DNA of 64,000 nucleotides from contig OZ017761.1 of NCBI GenBank assembly GCA_963969365.1, positions 1,550,001 through 1,614,000 on the forward strand, written 5' to 3'. This document shows, piece after piece, positions 52,301-64,000 of the stretch (positions are counted from its first letter, which is position 1; the number at the start of each line of letters is the position of its first letter). The translations under genes and the position numbers were made by a program. Source of the DNA: Asterochloris sp. CNOR1. Lineage: Eukaryota; Chlorophyta; Trebouxiophyceae; Trebouxiales; Trebouxiaceae. The notes under the pieces are model-generated. The model had not been told where the DNA came from. It ran no database searches and saw nothing but the letters and a program-made list of their open reading frames with translations.

Positions 52301-55300
52301 TAGGTCATAGTCTTGGTGCGCTGCTGGTCAGAGACTTTGATGAGCTCCTGCACTGTCTGCAGGCGGGCAGCCAGGTGGTCAAACACAAGCCTTCCCAGCT
52401 TGCATCCCCAAGACAATCTACTGGGGCTGAAGAGCCACATGAACGGCACATCCACAAACCCACTTGAACATCTGCAACCTCAATAAGCAGAAAGAGCAGC
52501 TCTCAGAGAGTCACTGGCGCCACCACCTGTGGCATGATCAGAAGCGCCGCCAGCCACGTTGCAGCCTGTTCCCGCAGCACACACAGTCCGCCAGGGCCGT
52601 GCATGGGAATGCACCACCTGTTCATGCGCAAGCACCCTGCCCTCCACCCTTCAACCTCACTTCCAGGAAGCGGTGCAGCTCAAATCTGTCAATGGTGATG
52701 TATCATACAAGTGTTCCCCACAGGCACCCAACCTGGCCTGACTGCTCTTTTGCCCCGGCCCTGATCAACCGGGTGCTCAACTGCAGCACAGCCCCACATG
52801 ATGCTTGAGAGCCTTGCCTGTAGCAATCAAAGCGGGTGGCAGCTCCTGGAGAAGGGCCAGCCAGCCCTTGGGCTCCTTGAAACGTGGCAGGCAGATATCA
52901 GCTTAAGTGATGTCACCTGGTCCCAATGGCAACGGCCACGACACCCCAACCTGTTCATTTGCAGCCCTTGCCTTCAGGTCACACTGCCTGTGCACAAAAG
53001 CATGGGGCCTTGCCTGCAGGAAGCGGTGCAGGTGCGAGCTGCGGGCGATGATTTTGTCTGGGAAGGCCTCCACCAGATCTTCAATGGCCTCGTGGCTGAA
53101 GCCCTTGAGGTCCTCCATGAGCCTGGGCGGGTACCGCTTTCGCAGCACAGACATGATGTCTTCCTCAAAGCCCTACACAACAAGCAGGTAATTGTGACAC
53201 TGAAGAAGCTGATTGCTGTTGGGACCATGAGGCCTGTCTGCTTCCAAGGAGCCGAGCACGGCATCAAAGAACCTGGTTTGGCGCTACTCTAGGCCTGCAT
53301 AACCATGAGACAGCCTTGCTGAGCACCCAGGATACCTACTCGATCTCCTGTCCAAGTGCTAGACCATGACAGCAAGCTTTGACACCGCTTGCTGACTTTC
53401 AGCTGGAAGACCCTGATGAGACATCGAGTGCAGGACCCACACTGCAGCTGTGCATCGGCAGCCACACAGGCTCTACACGGCCGGCAGGCCCCGCACCTGC
53501 TGGGTGCCTGTGATCTCAGGCAGTGCCTGCTGTGCAAACATGCACAAGCTGCCAAGCAGATGGTGGCAGGCTATGCTGCCAGCCTGGCCTGTGATCGTCC
53601 TGTGCAGTGCGCACAATGCAGCTTTGTAGACGCTGCCATGCATGCTCAGGCAGGCAAGTGACCTGCTGGATGTCACGATGAGGGGCCACAGCACATGTGC
53701 AGGCTCCAGATTGCATGTTCTGCCAGGCAGCCTCACCTGCTGAAATGTGACATGCAGGGCCCACAGAACACGCGCCAGTTTCCGCACAGCTGTAGCCAGG
53801 TCGGCCATCTCCTTCTTGGGCAGCTCCCACCTGCGCAACAGAGAGGGCAACAGTGCAGGTTGAGCCACACAAAACAAACAGGTGATATGCAAGCAGCACA
53901 GGGTGTGCAGGGGTGGGGTTTCTGCAGTTGATGAGGGAACAGTTGGATGACAGGCGGCAGGCATGAGCTGTGCAGCCAATCACAGCGCAGAAGACACAGG
54001 CTGCACAGCAGAATGCAGTGGTCCAATGACCTGTCTGTGCAGCACTGCTTTGCGGCAGCTTGATCATAACCCTATGTCACTGCAGGTGCTGGAGCCTGCT
54101 TCCCATGAGCATGCAGCAGGGCTATGCTGCAGCGCCACAACATGCACGGTGCTGCGGTGCATCTGTGGCCCTTCATGCACCACAGCATGCCTGCTGCATG
54201 AAGGCCAGAGATGCACCGCAGCACCGTGGCCCCACACGAAGACTGAGTCCCATACTAAAAATGCCCCGCAGGTTACGCCAGAGCCCCACAGCAAACTAAG
54301 CAGTGCCACAGCTTGCCTGCTGCACTCACGGCACTGCTTGTGCTGGATGCCCCCCGACTTGTATCCCCACAGGCCTCAATGGCAATGCAGCTCATCTGTC
54401 GCACTTAACGTAGCGCGGCGCAAAGCAAGAGCATTCATATTTTGTGTTCTGATAAAGACACAACTCACCTGCTGCACTAGATGAATGAGACGCCCAGGGC
54501 AAAGCACCAAACCCCCCCTTGCAGTGCACTTCTAGACCCATCTCACTTGCTGCACTGCAGATATGAGATGCCTGGGACAAAGCACCACCGCCCGCGTATT
54601 GTCGCAATGTAGTTCTCGTTCTCTGAGAGGGGCATGTACTCCTGCGACTTGTTCAGCTTGTTGTAAACATCCATCAGGACCTGCACAGCATAATAGAAGA
54701 GCCTCTCTGACATGTCAAAAAATGGTCAGGGCACTGGCATGCTTGTCCTGTCAGCACCGCTGTAAATGTTTCACAGTCAGTATGGCACAGCAGGCGCATC
54801 ACTGTCTTTCTGCAGATGGTTTGCGCACATTGCTTGGGGCCATTGCATGAGGCCACTGCAATGCCGCTGCTGCGCAGGGCAGGCAGAGCCACACAGCACC
54901 AGACGGCTGCACAGTGGACACCGGCTTCCAGGGATTTGCTGGCAGACGTGAACACACCTTCTCGCACTCAGCCTCCCGGCTCTCCACCTGCTCCCTGTAC
55001 CACTCCCGGTCGCTCTGATCGTTGTCCTTGGACTGGATGCGCTGATACCCTGTCCCCCGCCCCAGGCTCCTGCAGAAATAGCAGGCCGCTGTCTTGAGGC
55101 TGCCCGCAAAAATTGACTGTGCAGAGTAGACAAGTGCTGGACCCCTGTACCCCATCGCTGCCTCCTGCACGCATGGCCCAAAGCCTTGTGAGAGCGCCCA
55201 GCTCGGGGCAGCACACCATAACCTTAACCTCCGGGGCAGTCCTCTGGCCAAACCCCTGTGATGCTGTACTGGGTTTGGCAGTAGCGACACGCTTACTCCA

Positions 55301-57567
55301 GCCTGTGCTGAGGTACAGGGTTGAGCCGGCGCAGCAGTTATGGGCCACCTGACCCCAGCAAAGCAGATGTCATCACTCTGGCAACTCAGATGCACACATC
55401 TGGCAGTTCTCTACTGATGCCCTGTGCAGCACCTCCCAAGCACTCTACAGTGTGCAGTACCCTGCAAGCCATGTATGCCAAAAGGACTCACGAATTCTCC
55501 TCCATGGATCGCCGACTGCCCACGTCGCGGTTCCAGGCCAGTTCGCTCAAGTCAGCCAGAGCGCACAGGGCAGCAGCCATGTTGTCAGTGGCCTGCACCG
55601 ACAGCACCTGACACTTTCAGCCCAGGCTACCGCATTGCTGCGCAGCTAATGCAGAGGCATGCCGCCATGTAGGGTGGCATAGCAATGTGCTGCAGGGCCT
55701 GCACCATGCTGCAGCATGCGAGCAAGAAGCCAACAATGCAAGGCCGAAGAACATGTGGGCACAACATGCACCACACCGCTGCCACTGTGTGGGTCGTACA
55801 CATGCAGGTGAGGCCTGCCTGATGAGAAGCGCTTTTGGGGAAGATGATGACACTCATGATCAGGGAGAGGAAGACGCCCAGCACGATGCCTGAGATTCGG
55901 GTGACAGCCACCAGGGCAGCATCTGCAGACAATAAAGAGGCGAACTAGTGGCAGCTTGTTCAGGGACTGACGAAAAATCTCTGAATGGCAGGTGGCAATC
56001 GCCTCCAGAATGGATGCCTGGCACGATGCCACAGGTGCGCGTGAGAGCCACCAGGGCTCTGCTGCGGGCAGGAGCTGCAAAGGTGGTAGGCGGCAAGGCA
56101 GACAGCAGCAGGAGAGCGATTGCTTGTCGCGACTCAGCACAGTGCCTGAGGTGCATTGGCAGCCACCAGGGCGTGCCTGCACGCAGCAGCAGTTCATGCG
56201 CCAAGGGGTTAGCTGCTAAGGAAACCTGAACAGTCCTATGACAGCCACCAGCGCTGCGTCTGCAAGCAGCGCCAGCAGAGGGCCAGAGGCTGCGGGGGAC
56301 AGCCAACAGAGCTGTGTCAGCAGGCACAGACCCTATTGGGTGGTGGCAGCAGCCCTGTGTGGTTTGCATGCACATAAGCGCACCACAATGTCAGTACACA
56401 GCAGGTCCCAGCGGCGGGGGCCGCAGCATAACGCCCTCTGCAATGCTCCCTGCAGCGGTGCTACAGTGAGGAAGTGCACAGGAGCCTGTCACAGATAGCA
56501 AAGCATCGCCTGTCTCACACATAACATCCTGGGTGCCGAAGTCAGCAGCGAATTGACTGCCTGCGCAGACATTGCCCATTCCCAGACTGGCCTTGTCAGC
56601 AGCATGGCCACCTGCGCAGGTGCTACCCGTTGCCAAATTGCACACGAGACGTGCTCAAGGACCCCACCTGCACCCGTCTGCGCCCCCATGACCACCAGCA
56701 CAAAGGTCAGCACAAACAGCTTGGCGGAGTAGTCCAGGCCCAGAAACCAGCCCCCAGCTGCGGCAACAAAGCCCACGAGGCCAGCCGAGACCGAAGCCAA
56801 GACTATGTCGGGCAGCTGGGGGATGCGGCTGCCCACTGACACCACCAGCAGTCCCAGCAGTCCACCTGCGTGGCAGCAGGGAGGGTGACGGGGATGGCAT
56901 TTGTGCTAAGCTAGACATGTCACGCCAGGAAAGCCATAGCGCAAGATGTGTCAGGGACATTGAGGTGGAGGCCACTGCATCCAGGCAATGCGGCCCCACA
57001 GAAGCCTGCAGCAGCAAGCAGTGCCAGGGTGGAGGGTGGCGTGCCACCTGCTCATGCGGACTAGCCACGATCTGGCCGAGCAGCGAACCTGAGACGGTTC
57101 CCAGGGTGCGCTCTAGGGAAACCTGAGCCACTTTGCCCAGCACGGGAGCCGTGACCACGACGCATGTGATGGCGGCCCACTTGCAGCCCTGGAGCCACTG
57201 GTTTGCAGCACGGGGATGCAGGCCTGCAGCACAGCAAGCACAGTGTGCAATTGTATCAGGAGTGCAGGGCAAGCACTCAGGGCACTATGCAAGCTTGTGC
57301 ATTTTGTCAGATGCAATGCATCATGATGGGATGTAGTATGCTGGATCTACACGAAACAAGAGTTAACTGGATCTGCAGCATTACCTGATATCTCATCAAT
57401 GAAGAGGTAACCTATACATACCTGTAGCAGCATGGTGTTTGTGATCAGCAGGAGGCAACTTGTACAGGCCGTTAGCGACACACACCTACCGCCAAAGCAA
57501 CTCCAAGTCCCTGCCTCAGCCCTCTCCTGATATAGTCTGGCACCACAGTGCGCTTACGTAGAGTCAT
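49336..57567 (-). CDS. ALMT/FUSC-superfamily membrane protein
   Basis: Seventeen exons, read right to left: 57490-57567, 57385-57421, 57089-57223, 56674-56865, 55819-55922, 55492-55592, 54958-55069, 54547-54680, 53737-53830, 53014-53172, 52280-52356, 51903-51985, 51024-51293, 50521-50678, 50039-50140, 49563-49595 and 49336-49443. Together 658 residues, all phases consistent. The N-terminal third holds about six hydrophobic segments, including GCKWAAITCVVVTAPVLG, ERTLGTVSGGLLG, FVLTFVLVVMG and a last helix ending VIIFP. The layout of a helix ending in FP followed by a long cytosolic part is that of plant aluminium-activated malate transporters, anion channels related to bacterial FUSC exporters. 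The cytosolic part has a WELPKKEM segment at the ALMT W-x-P position, a helical domain (about 330-430), a Ser/Pro/Gly-rich linker and a short helix at the end. Substrate unknown. Two introns have GC donors (after 55819 and after 53014). Confidence 0.75.
56018..56325 (-). repeat. Four echoes of the ALMT-like exon border at 55922
   Basis: The + strand text gacagccaccagggcagcat then ctgcag (55900-55928) recurs as gagagccaccagggctctgc (about 56042), ggcagccaccagggcgtgcc (about 56157), gacagccaccagcgctgcgt (about 56239) and gacagccaacagagctgtgt (about 56298). The first also keeps the upstream cacgatgcc, the exon part of the real border. Confidence 0.9.
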
Positions 57568-57658
57568 CAGGCGGGCCGGAAGCTCAGCAGAAATTGAAAG
57601 AAGCAGGTCTCTTCTTAGGTTTTCATCAGTCAAATTTAGTGAACACTTCAGGCTTCAC
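57568..57658. promoter_or_regulatory. Very short bidirectional 5' interval
   Basis: Only 91 bp separate the proposed start codons of the ALMT-like gene (-) and the lipase gene (+). Both transcripts must start inside this interval or inside each other's first exon. If the lipase instead started at the in-frame ATG 57548, its coding region would overlap exon 1 of the other gene by 20 bp. No TATA box is apparent. Confidence 0.5.
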
Positions 57659-60600
57659 ATGTTATCTGTGTCAGAGTACATGCCCCCTGACACAGACCAT
57701 GTAAAATTATCGAATCTGATAGAGGGCAGTGATGTCACAAAGCCGGGGGATCTGGCCCTGCCAGGTCACCAAATGCCTCCAGTGCCTGCTTATCACGACT
57801 TTGGAGGGCAGACCACGGTATTGGATGGCAGGCCTGTTGTGGTGCTGCGCACTGAGCTCCTGACAGATGCTGAGGGCCGGGTGGGTCAAGAACCATGGAT
57901 TCTTGTTGCAGCAGCTCCAGCTGAATGTGCTGAGTTCATCACAGTTGTCAATGCTCTGTTCTCTCAGTGAAGTTCTTGGCTGCAGCTGGCTGACAGGACT
58001 GTCCTCTGTGCTGAGCTCGTTGCCTTGCTCAGCCTGGTTCCTCTGATTGCCATCAAATATGTCATCAATGACCGTGCGGTGCTACGACATCCCTTCCTGC
58101 AAGTGGGTTGCGACGCGCTTGCTGGCCCGCTGCATTTGCCTACAGCAGTGACATTCCAGCCCTGGACCTGCAGATATGGAACTTGGCAGCAGCCAGCCTG
58201 TACCTCTGCATCCTTCTGGTTACTGTCTGGTGGTGGGTTTCTGCCATCTGGAGGGCTCAGCAGCGAGGGGCAGTCTGGTATGCACCTGCGCACTCCTCCA
58301 GTGCTTGACTGCTGCCATGGGCCAAGAGCTGCCGGTACCCAGAGCAAGCAGCTACCAGTGCACAGAACTGTCTGCCCGCCAACGTTGATGCACAGCGCCA
58401 GTGACAACTTGCAGGATGCGGCGCCGGAAGGTGATGGTGGTGCAGCAGTCTGTGGAGCTGGGCCTGCAACTCGTGAACATCGTGATGTACCTTGTGCCCA
58501 ATGCTCGTGCCCTAGCACTGCGCTGTGTGTGGTCTGATAAGGCAAACAGCTCGATGGCAATCATACGCTTTGCTTGTTGGTTCACGGTGAGCGCCCGCCT
58601 GGGAGCCTGCTGCTCTGAGTTGTTGTATGGTGCTTCCAGTGCGACTCCTTATGTGAGTGCTTCCTCACTGCCTCTGCAGACGTTCTGCTCGATGACCATC
58701 TCGACCAGCAACTGTGTCCTCTGGACTGGGAAATGCAGCACTTGGAGCAGCTCTGCACGCACACCACACGGAGTGTTTCTAGTTGACAAGCCCTTTTGGC
58801 CAACCCACTGGCCCAAGATTGCAGTCCTGTGAGTGACATGTTGGGCCCCCATGGTCACCAATGATATCGCTGGTGGCCACAGTCGGCAGCTGACCCCTGT
58901 CACATTCGGAGATCTTGCCACCCTGTCTGCAGGCTTGTTGGCTATCTTGCACTGCTCTTTTTTAGTCTGTATGTCTTCACCAATGTGTTTGGCGCCAGTA
59001 AGGCTCACTGGGTGTCTGCCCAGCCAGTTGATTCCATCATCTATTGTCTGCACGTGTTTTTGTTGGGATCACGACCACTGTCTGTCATGTATGCAGACAC
59101 AGTCGATGCCACCTTGGACTTGAGTCGGCGGCCCAACGCCGAGGAAGCACATGATTGCCGCCTTTGGCCTTATAATTGTCGTGAGACCTGTCAAGCTCAG
59201 CGTTCAGAGCAGCACGCCTCATGCTGCCCCAGGTGTCACCTTGGGTTTTTGGCTGCTGCAGACACTGTTGCTGGCTTGGGCGCCTTCACTTCCATCTTTC
59301 CCGTTTTCCCGGCGATATTTGAGGTGCTTCTCCTGCTGAGACAGTAATCAGTCTGCTGCACAGGTTCTCTGATGCGTCCTTGGCCTCATGTCCAGGTGTG
59401 GTTCTTGTGGTGCACGTTCCAGGTCAGGCGATCCCTTAAAACCGTTGGGTTCGCAGCTTCTCGGGTTGTCAGCATGACAGCAGAGATGCAGGTCAGTCGC
59501 GCATGCCTGACATACTGAGGCTGTCCATGGCCAAGCTCTGCATGCTCTAAGGCTGAGCGTGAGGTGTCGCTACGCAGTCCCTGTCTGCCCTCAGCTGCGC
59601 CGTTCATCTCATTGACCCGCACTGACCTACGCTGCGTGCAGATCCATATTCGCACTGTGGCATTCCTCATCATGCTTCAGTCCACACAGATTCTGTGGTT
59701 TTGGTGAGCAGCAATGTTCAAGCTGTTCTCAGCATGCCGTACTGTTGCAGAAAGTGTGAATCGTTGTTGCAGGAAAATCGGTTCTTGCACCTCATTCCTC
59801 GAGGTAAATGATTGCTGGTGCAGGTGCCAGGGTTTGTTGAAATTCCTTTGAAGAGTTTTGAAGCCTCTGCAGGTCTGGCTGGGGATGTTCCCAATGCAGA
59901 CGGTCATGCTGGCAGTGGTCTGCTGCTCATGCGTTCTCCTCACGCCTCAGGTGGACGTTCCCAGGGAGAAGCTCCAGGTGATGGTTGTGCTCTCATGCAT
60001 CACCTCCCTGGTGCCGCCTGCGTGTGTGTGTGGGGCTGAACTGTTGGTCTGTGGGCTACTGCGTAGTAAGTATATCGTGCAGAGCAATATCGATACCAGA
60101 GTTGGCTAAGACGACTCCAGTCAGTCCACCTACAGCAACAAGAAAGATGAACCTGTTGTGCAGGCTTTGCAGCAGCAATATGCCTGGAGTGAGCAAGATG
60201 AATGCCTGGAGGCGGCGGGCAACCTGGGAATGCCCATGTTCTGCTTTGAGACCGCACTCAAGGCAAGTTTAGTGTGGCAGCCTTCATGCAGCGGTTCTGC
60301 ACCTTAGCAACCACCACCTAAGGACATGACACTGGAGGTGCATTCCTTTGCACGCAGGCCTTCTACTGGTCCCGAGCTGTTTACCGGCACCATGAAGAGG
60401 TGGGCATGTTGCCTGCCTGGCACTGCTGTCTGTGAAGGCGTGCAGTGCATGTCATGGTGCCATTGCTTGGCTTCCCAGTTCTGACTTGTGCAGGCGGCTG
60501 CTGTGTAGAAGCGTGATGCCCAATACAGCCTAGAGCTGGCAAAGAAGCTCTATGAGCTCGAGCATCACGAGGTCATCTGGATAAAGGCGTCAGACATCAA

Positions 60601-63108
60601 GGCAAGCTGGCCTATAGAGGCCATGGGTGACATGTCCTTCTGGGCTGTGCACCATGGCCAGTGCGCATGTAGGACTGCTGCATCTGGGGCTCCCTTGCAG
60701 CTACACTGGATGTAGCTCTACATGGGTACTCAAGAGCAATCTGTCGTCTAGCATGCACCACCCTGCAGCCAGATGGCCAGCATCAGGATGCCTGCATGAA
60801 GGATCTTGGTGAGGGGGGTACAGCAGGTGCTCACAGCGTCCCTTTCCTGCTGCTTCTGGGCTGGGCTGCCATGTCCCAGGCTCGCTGCATGTGGCGTTAC
60901 GCATCACAGCAGGCTGCCACTGGCCGATTCTCGAGGGTCTGAGCAGCTCTGCTGCTTGCAGGTGCTAGTGGGGTGGACAGCCATGTCTCAGCCCCGCCAA
61001 CGCATTGTTCTGTCCTTCCGCGGCACCGCCTCCATGCAGAACTTGCTCAGTGACTTTCAGGTGGGTGACTCTCGCTGCTTGCTGAAGCGGCGGCTCAAAC
61101 CCACACCATCACTTCCTTGCTGAAGTGGACAGTGCTTTGCAGATCTGGCGCACAAGGTATCCAGCCAAGCAACGCTCACGCGCCTCCCTCACGACATTGT
61201 TTAGGTCAACGAGCAGGGTCCATAAAGGTGAGCCTGCCAATGGCTTTGCAGAGGTTCAGTCTGTGCCTCGACAAGCCTGATTGGGCATATTTGACTTTCA
61301 TGCACGGTTTGTGCTGGATGTCATCAGCTTTCTTTGACACCTTGCACTGCGCTTGTGCAGGGTTCTTGCAGGCTTGGCTAGGCTTTGGCCTCCGGGATCA
61401 GGTGGTGCAACGTGTGAGGGAGCTGCTGCAGCAGCTGGCACCTGATCAGCACTGCACCATCATGCTCACAGGCAAGCAACCGGCAAGCTGTGACCCTGCA
61501 GTGTGAGGCAGTTATTTCAAGGTATATGAGCAGGTGCCTTGCCTATCCCCTGCAAGCAACTCCTGCACCTTTGTCTCGCCCATATCTCTGCATCAGGATT
61601 GAGCTTCTCTTGGCCCCTTGATGTTTCCTGATGTCTCGTTGAGTCCTCCCAGGCGATGCTGTTCAGGTCACAGCCTGGGTGGAGCACTGGCTGTGCTGGC
61701 TGCGCATGACATTCAGACAGCACTCAAAGAGCAATTCCCCAGGGTCTGGGTGAGCTGTTACACCCTGGGGAGCCCGCGTGTGGGCAACCGGACGTTTGCT
61801 GATACCTTCAACTGTTCAGGTGAGTTGAGAGCTAGCATGGCCATCTCAGTTTCTGCTACCCTGCACGGAGACAGGAGGCGTATGGCAGCACGCTGGGGCC
61901 AACAAACACTTAGGAGCCTGAGAATGTTGACGGCAGGTGGGAACCCCCAGAATTTGTGCCAACTGCCTTCAGGTGTTGAGAGCTGGAGTGTTATCAACGA
62001 TCAGGACGCTGTGGCTAGGGGTGGCAAGCTGCTGGGGCTGTTCAAGAGGGCTGGGGAGCGGGTTCTCATGAACGCTAAAGGTAACGCATCTGACTCCGTC
62101 GGCCTCTGCCAGCCTGACAACCTTGCAAACAGCTTCTTATCCTGCAGGGGACATGCTCGTGTGTCCGGGCTTCCTGGAGGCAGCCGTCTGGCGTAAGCTG
62201 GCATTCACCAATGTCAGGCATCATCTGATGACGGCTTACATGAAGGTGGGCTCAGTAGCATGGCTTGTTGCACCCGAGGTTGCTACGCCAGAGCTCTCGG
62301 CAGACAGCAGCAGAAATAACGAGTCAGCTCTGTGAAAGCACATAGTACCCACCTGCCTGCTTGCAGTCCTTCTTGGCAGTGGTGCAACGCCAGATGACCA
62401 TGCAAAAGGCCAGCAGGGATGGCCAGCAGGTGCTTTTGGCAATGGCAGACAAGCCAGGCATGCGCGAGGTGGGGCAGCCTGTTGAGTTTGCATGACCTGA
62501 TGCATCCAAACCCCTTTGCAATTCAGGAGGATGTTGTCTGGCCTGTCACTGCGAGAGCTTAAAGCAGTGCTGTCTGCCTGCCGTCAGTGAGCTGCAACAT
62601 GACAGCTGCAATGGGACTCATTGCCCATCTGGCTGCATTATGTCTTCGCAATGATTATGTCATGCACTCTTGCAGTTATTTCTGGCTGTCTTTGGCATCA
62701 CCAAACAAGACCTTCTAGAGTGCATCAAGGCAGGCTTTGGAGGCAGTCTGGTGAGCTGCAAGTGGCGCAGCCAGCCAAAGCCGCCTTCCAGCATTAGACT
62801 GCTCCCTTCCACGCCTGCGCAGCTGGGAGCAGATTCTGGACAGGAACAGATGGAGACAAGGGAATCTGAGCAGGTGCACATTGGTGCTGATACCGATCTG
62901 AGCTCCATTGAGAGTGCTTTGACTGCATCATCATGGCCTGCAGCTCCTGTCCTCATGGTCAGCAGGGCCACATTGTCACCTGTCTCTGCTCAGGCTGCCA
63001 GATGCCCTGCAGGTAGCCATCCCCTCCAACATTGACGCTGGCATTGCTGGCGAGGAGGCAGAACAGGCGCAGGCCTGGATGGCCCGGCGACCCTTCCTCT
63101 GGAACTAG
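57659..63108 (+). CDS. Class 3 lipase with N-terminal membrane segments (sn1-diacylglycerol lipase-like)
   Basis: About 23 exons. Well supported: 57659-57880, 57986-58102, 58174-58277, 58415-58586, 58680-58828, 58933-58997, 59262-59323, 59396-59422, 59642-59703, 59773-59803, 59873-59950, 60164-60262, 60358-60399, 60509-60601, 60962-61060, 61143-61227, 61361-61471, 61667-61819, 61973-62080, 62148-62245 and 62367-62468. A further exon 59097-59180 has symmetric phase and may be optional. The last part (from 62676 to the stop at 63108) is unresolved because two frames compete. The N-terminal half has several hydrophobic segments; the rest is the lipase: [10 protein letters not shown] (oxyanion region), HKGFLQAW, the nucleophile elbow GHSLGGAL (Ser about 570), [23 protein letters not shown] and HHLMTAYMK. 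The HKGF/INDQD pattern is that of DAGL-like lipases, which release a fatty acid from diacylglycerol at membranes. Three introns have GC donors. Confidence 0.82.
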
Positions 63109-63498
63109 CCCAGCTGTGGCTTCGCCGCGCAGGCGTCCCCCCTTGAGCTGCTGTGCCTCCTGTTTCATTATGACCCCTCATGTACTTCGCATTTGCACAT
63201 AATGGCAAGGATTGCAGATACTTGTCATCCTCAGCTGCTTGAATATGGTTTTGCCCTCCCTTATCGCTTTTTATGAACATGCTTGACTGAACGCCTGGAG
63301 CCTTTTGAACCCCCTGCAACAGCTTTATTCGCAATCCAAATCTCTGCCAGCATATATCAGGGCAAATTGCAAGGTTCAGAGTAAAGAGCCGAGGCACACA
63401 GGTCACTTAAATATGTTGTCAAGCTTCAGGAGGAGGGAGGTTTGGTGCCCAGCGCACACCGCAGATCTTTGGGTTGGGCTGGGCCTCGCCTGTCCTGT
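63109..63498. other. Convergent 3' gap after the lipase gene
   Basis: About 390 bp without a convincing coding frame, presumably the 3' UTRs of the lipase gene and of the minus-strand gene on the right. It is more A/T-rich than its surroundings, as expected for 3' UTRs. Confidence 0.45.
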
Positions 63499-64000
63499 TC
63501 ATTGTTGCCTCGGCAGCTGCCAAAGGTCAATGGGAGTGTTGGACCGCACATTCAGCAGCACTCCTCCACTGTCCTGGTATGCTGCCAGGATGTTCTGGCT
63601 CCAGGTGGCCATCTGTAAGCAAGTCCACAGCGTGAAACAGCTTGCCCCAGGCCGTGACTGGCCCTGAAATGCGTGCAGGAAAACGTACAAAGACAGGCAG
63701 CTTGCAAGCAACAGGCAGGCTCACTGCTCCTGGGAGCACACAATGGGCATACCTGGCATATTGACCAAGCTGCCTCACCAGCCCACATCGTCGAATTGCT
63801 TGCCCTGAGCAATTGGCTGGCTCAGCTGCCCATAGGTGCATGTGCAGCCAATGCGCGACAGAGTTGACAACTTCACGCACGAGCTGCCACAACAGGCACC
63901 CCCCTAACGGGGAGGTTGCCACTGATGGGGAGCCTCGCTGCGCCCCACTGCAGCCCAGGCAGACTGAGACATGATCAGATGTGGGCTCACCGTGGTGTTG
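63499..64000 (-). CDS. 3' part of an unidentified minus-strand gene, running off the window
   Basis: The right edge reads, on the minus strand, as an exon end followed by gtgagccc at about 63991, then intron, then an acceptor ctgcag near 63945. Two readings of the rest compete. One is an uninterrupted frame 63527-63922 ending in VQHSH. The other is a spliced last exon at about 63499-63612 after an acceptor at cttacag, ending in PIDLWQLPRQQ with AAYQDSGGVLLNVRSNTP upstream. The second looks more protein-like, but I could not find a phase-matched exon before it. I recognise no family in either. Confidence 0.35.

Noticed and set aside
52357-52455. Read-through coding segment (GRLVFDHLAARLQ) upstream of the ALMT-like exon at 52280-52356
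   Set aside because: The exon before ends in phase 0 and joins precisely at the ctgcag acceptor at 52357; the read-through frame has no phase-compatible acceptor upstream.
57881-57970. Continuation of lipase exon 1 to the stop at 57970, making a separate 103-140 residue gene
   Set aside because: A strong gtgggt donor at 57881 in phase 0 joins directly to a membrane-segment exon at 57986. A separate intronless gene remains possible but less likely.

Overview
This window is nuclear DNA of a green alga, most likely a trebouxiophyte; that placement is inferred, not proven. Almost every gene is cut into short exons by GT-AG introns with a very uniform acceptor (usually ctgcag before the junction). 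The proteins are of plant and algal type: a plastid-type pyruvate dehydrogenase E1-beta, a plant-like NAD glutamate dehydrogenase with a mitochondrial presequence, a plant-like RPL11, a CxxC thioredoxin of the ACHT type, an ALMT-like channel and a cation/calcium exchanger. I rebuilt the gene models by hand from conserved protein sequence, splice consensus and reading-phase agreement. Most close exactly on a multiple of three.

Layout: (A) 35-6595 +, aldose-1-epimerase-fold protein, 5' end outside the window; (B) 6792-17955 -, cation/calcium exchanger; (C) 19237-24926 +, CDF zinc transporter; (D) 25116-27506 -, ribosomal protein L11; (E) 28612-29367 +, 96-residue protein with a mitochondrial-type presequence; (F) 29775-31439 -, NIP30/FAM192A family; (G) 31840-36516 +, glutamate dehydrogenase; (H) 36664-39797 +, splicing factor U2AF35; (I) 40510-42097 +, thioredoxin-like protein; (J) 42380-46128 -, plastid PDH E1-beta; (K) 46400-49031 +, ankyrin/coiled-coil protein; (L) 49336-57567 -, ALMT/FUSC-like membrane protein; (M) 57659-63108 +, class 3 (diacylglycerol-type) lipase with membrane segments; (N) about 63499-64000 -, 3' part of an unidentified gene. 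Apart from G-H-I the genes alternate strand, so most gaps are either shared 5' regions or convergent 3' ends of 190-390 bp. The genes are housekeeping or transport genes and do not form a pathway cluster. C and B are both metal-ion transporters sharing one divergent 5' region; E, G and J concern organelle energy and carbon/nitrogen metabolism.

The most striking feature is inside the introns. Many hold one to four decayed copies of their own splice junction with 20-80 bp of the adjoining exon (here called echoes), in direct orientation 70-250 bp from the true junction. They occur in nearly every long gene. They look like repeated local tandem duplications spanning exon-intron borders and appear to explain much of the intron length. 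A second unusual trait is a high share of GC-AG introns: nine in about 120 reconstructed introns.

Limits: no alignment or RNA data were available. Splice sites are hand-read, coordinates may be off by one or two bases in places, and the first exons of A, F, J and N are uncertain or missing.
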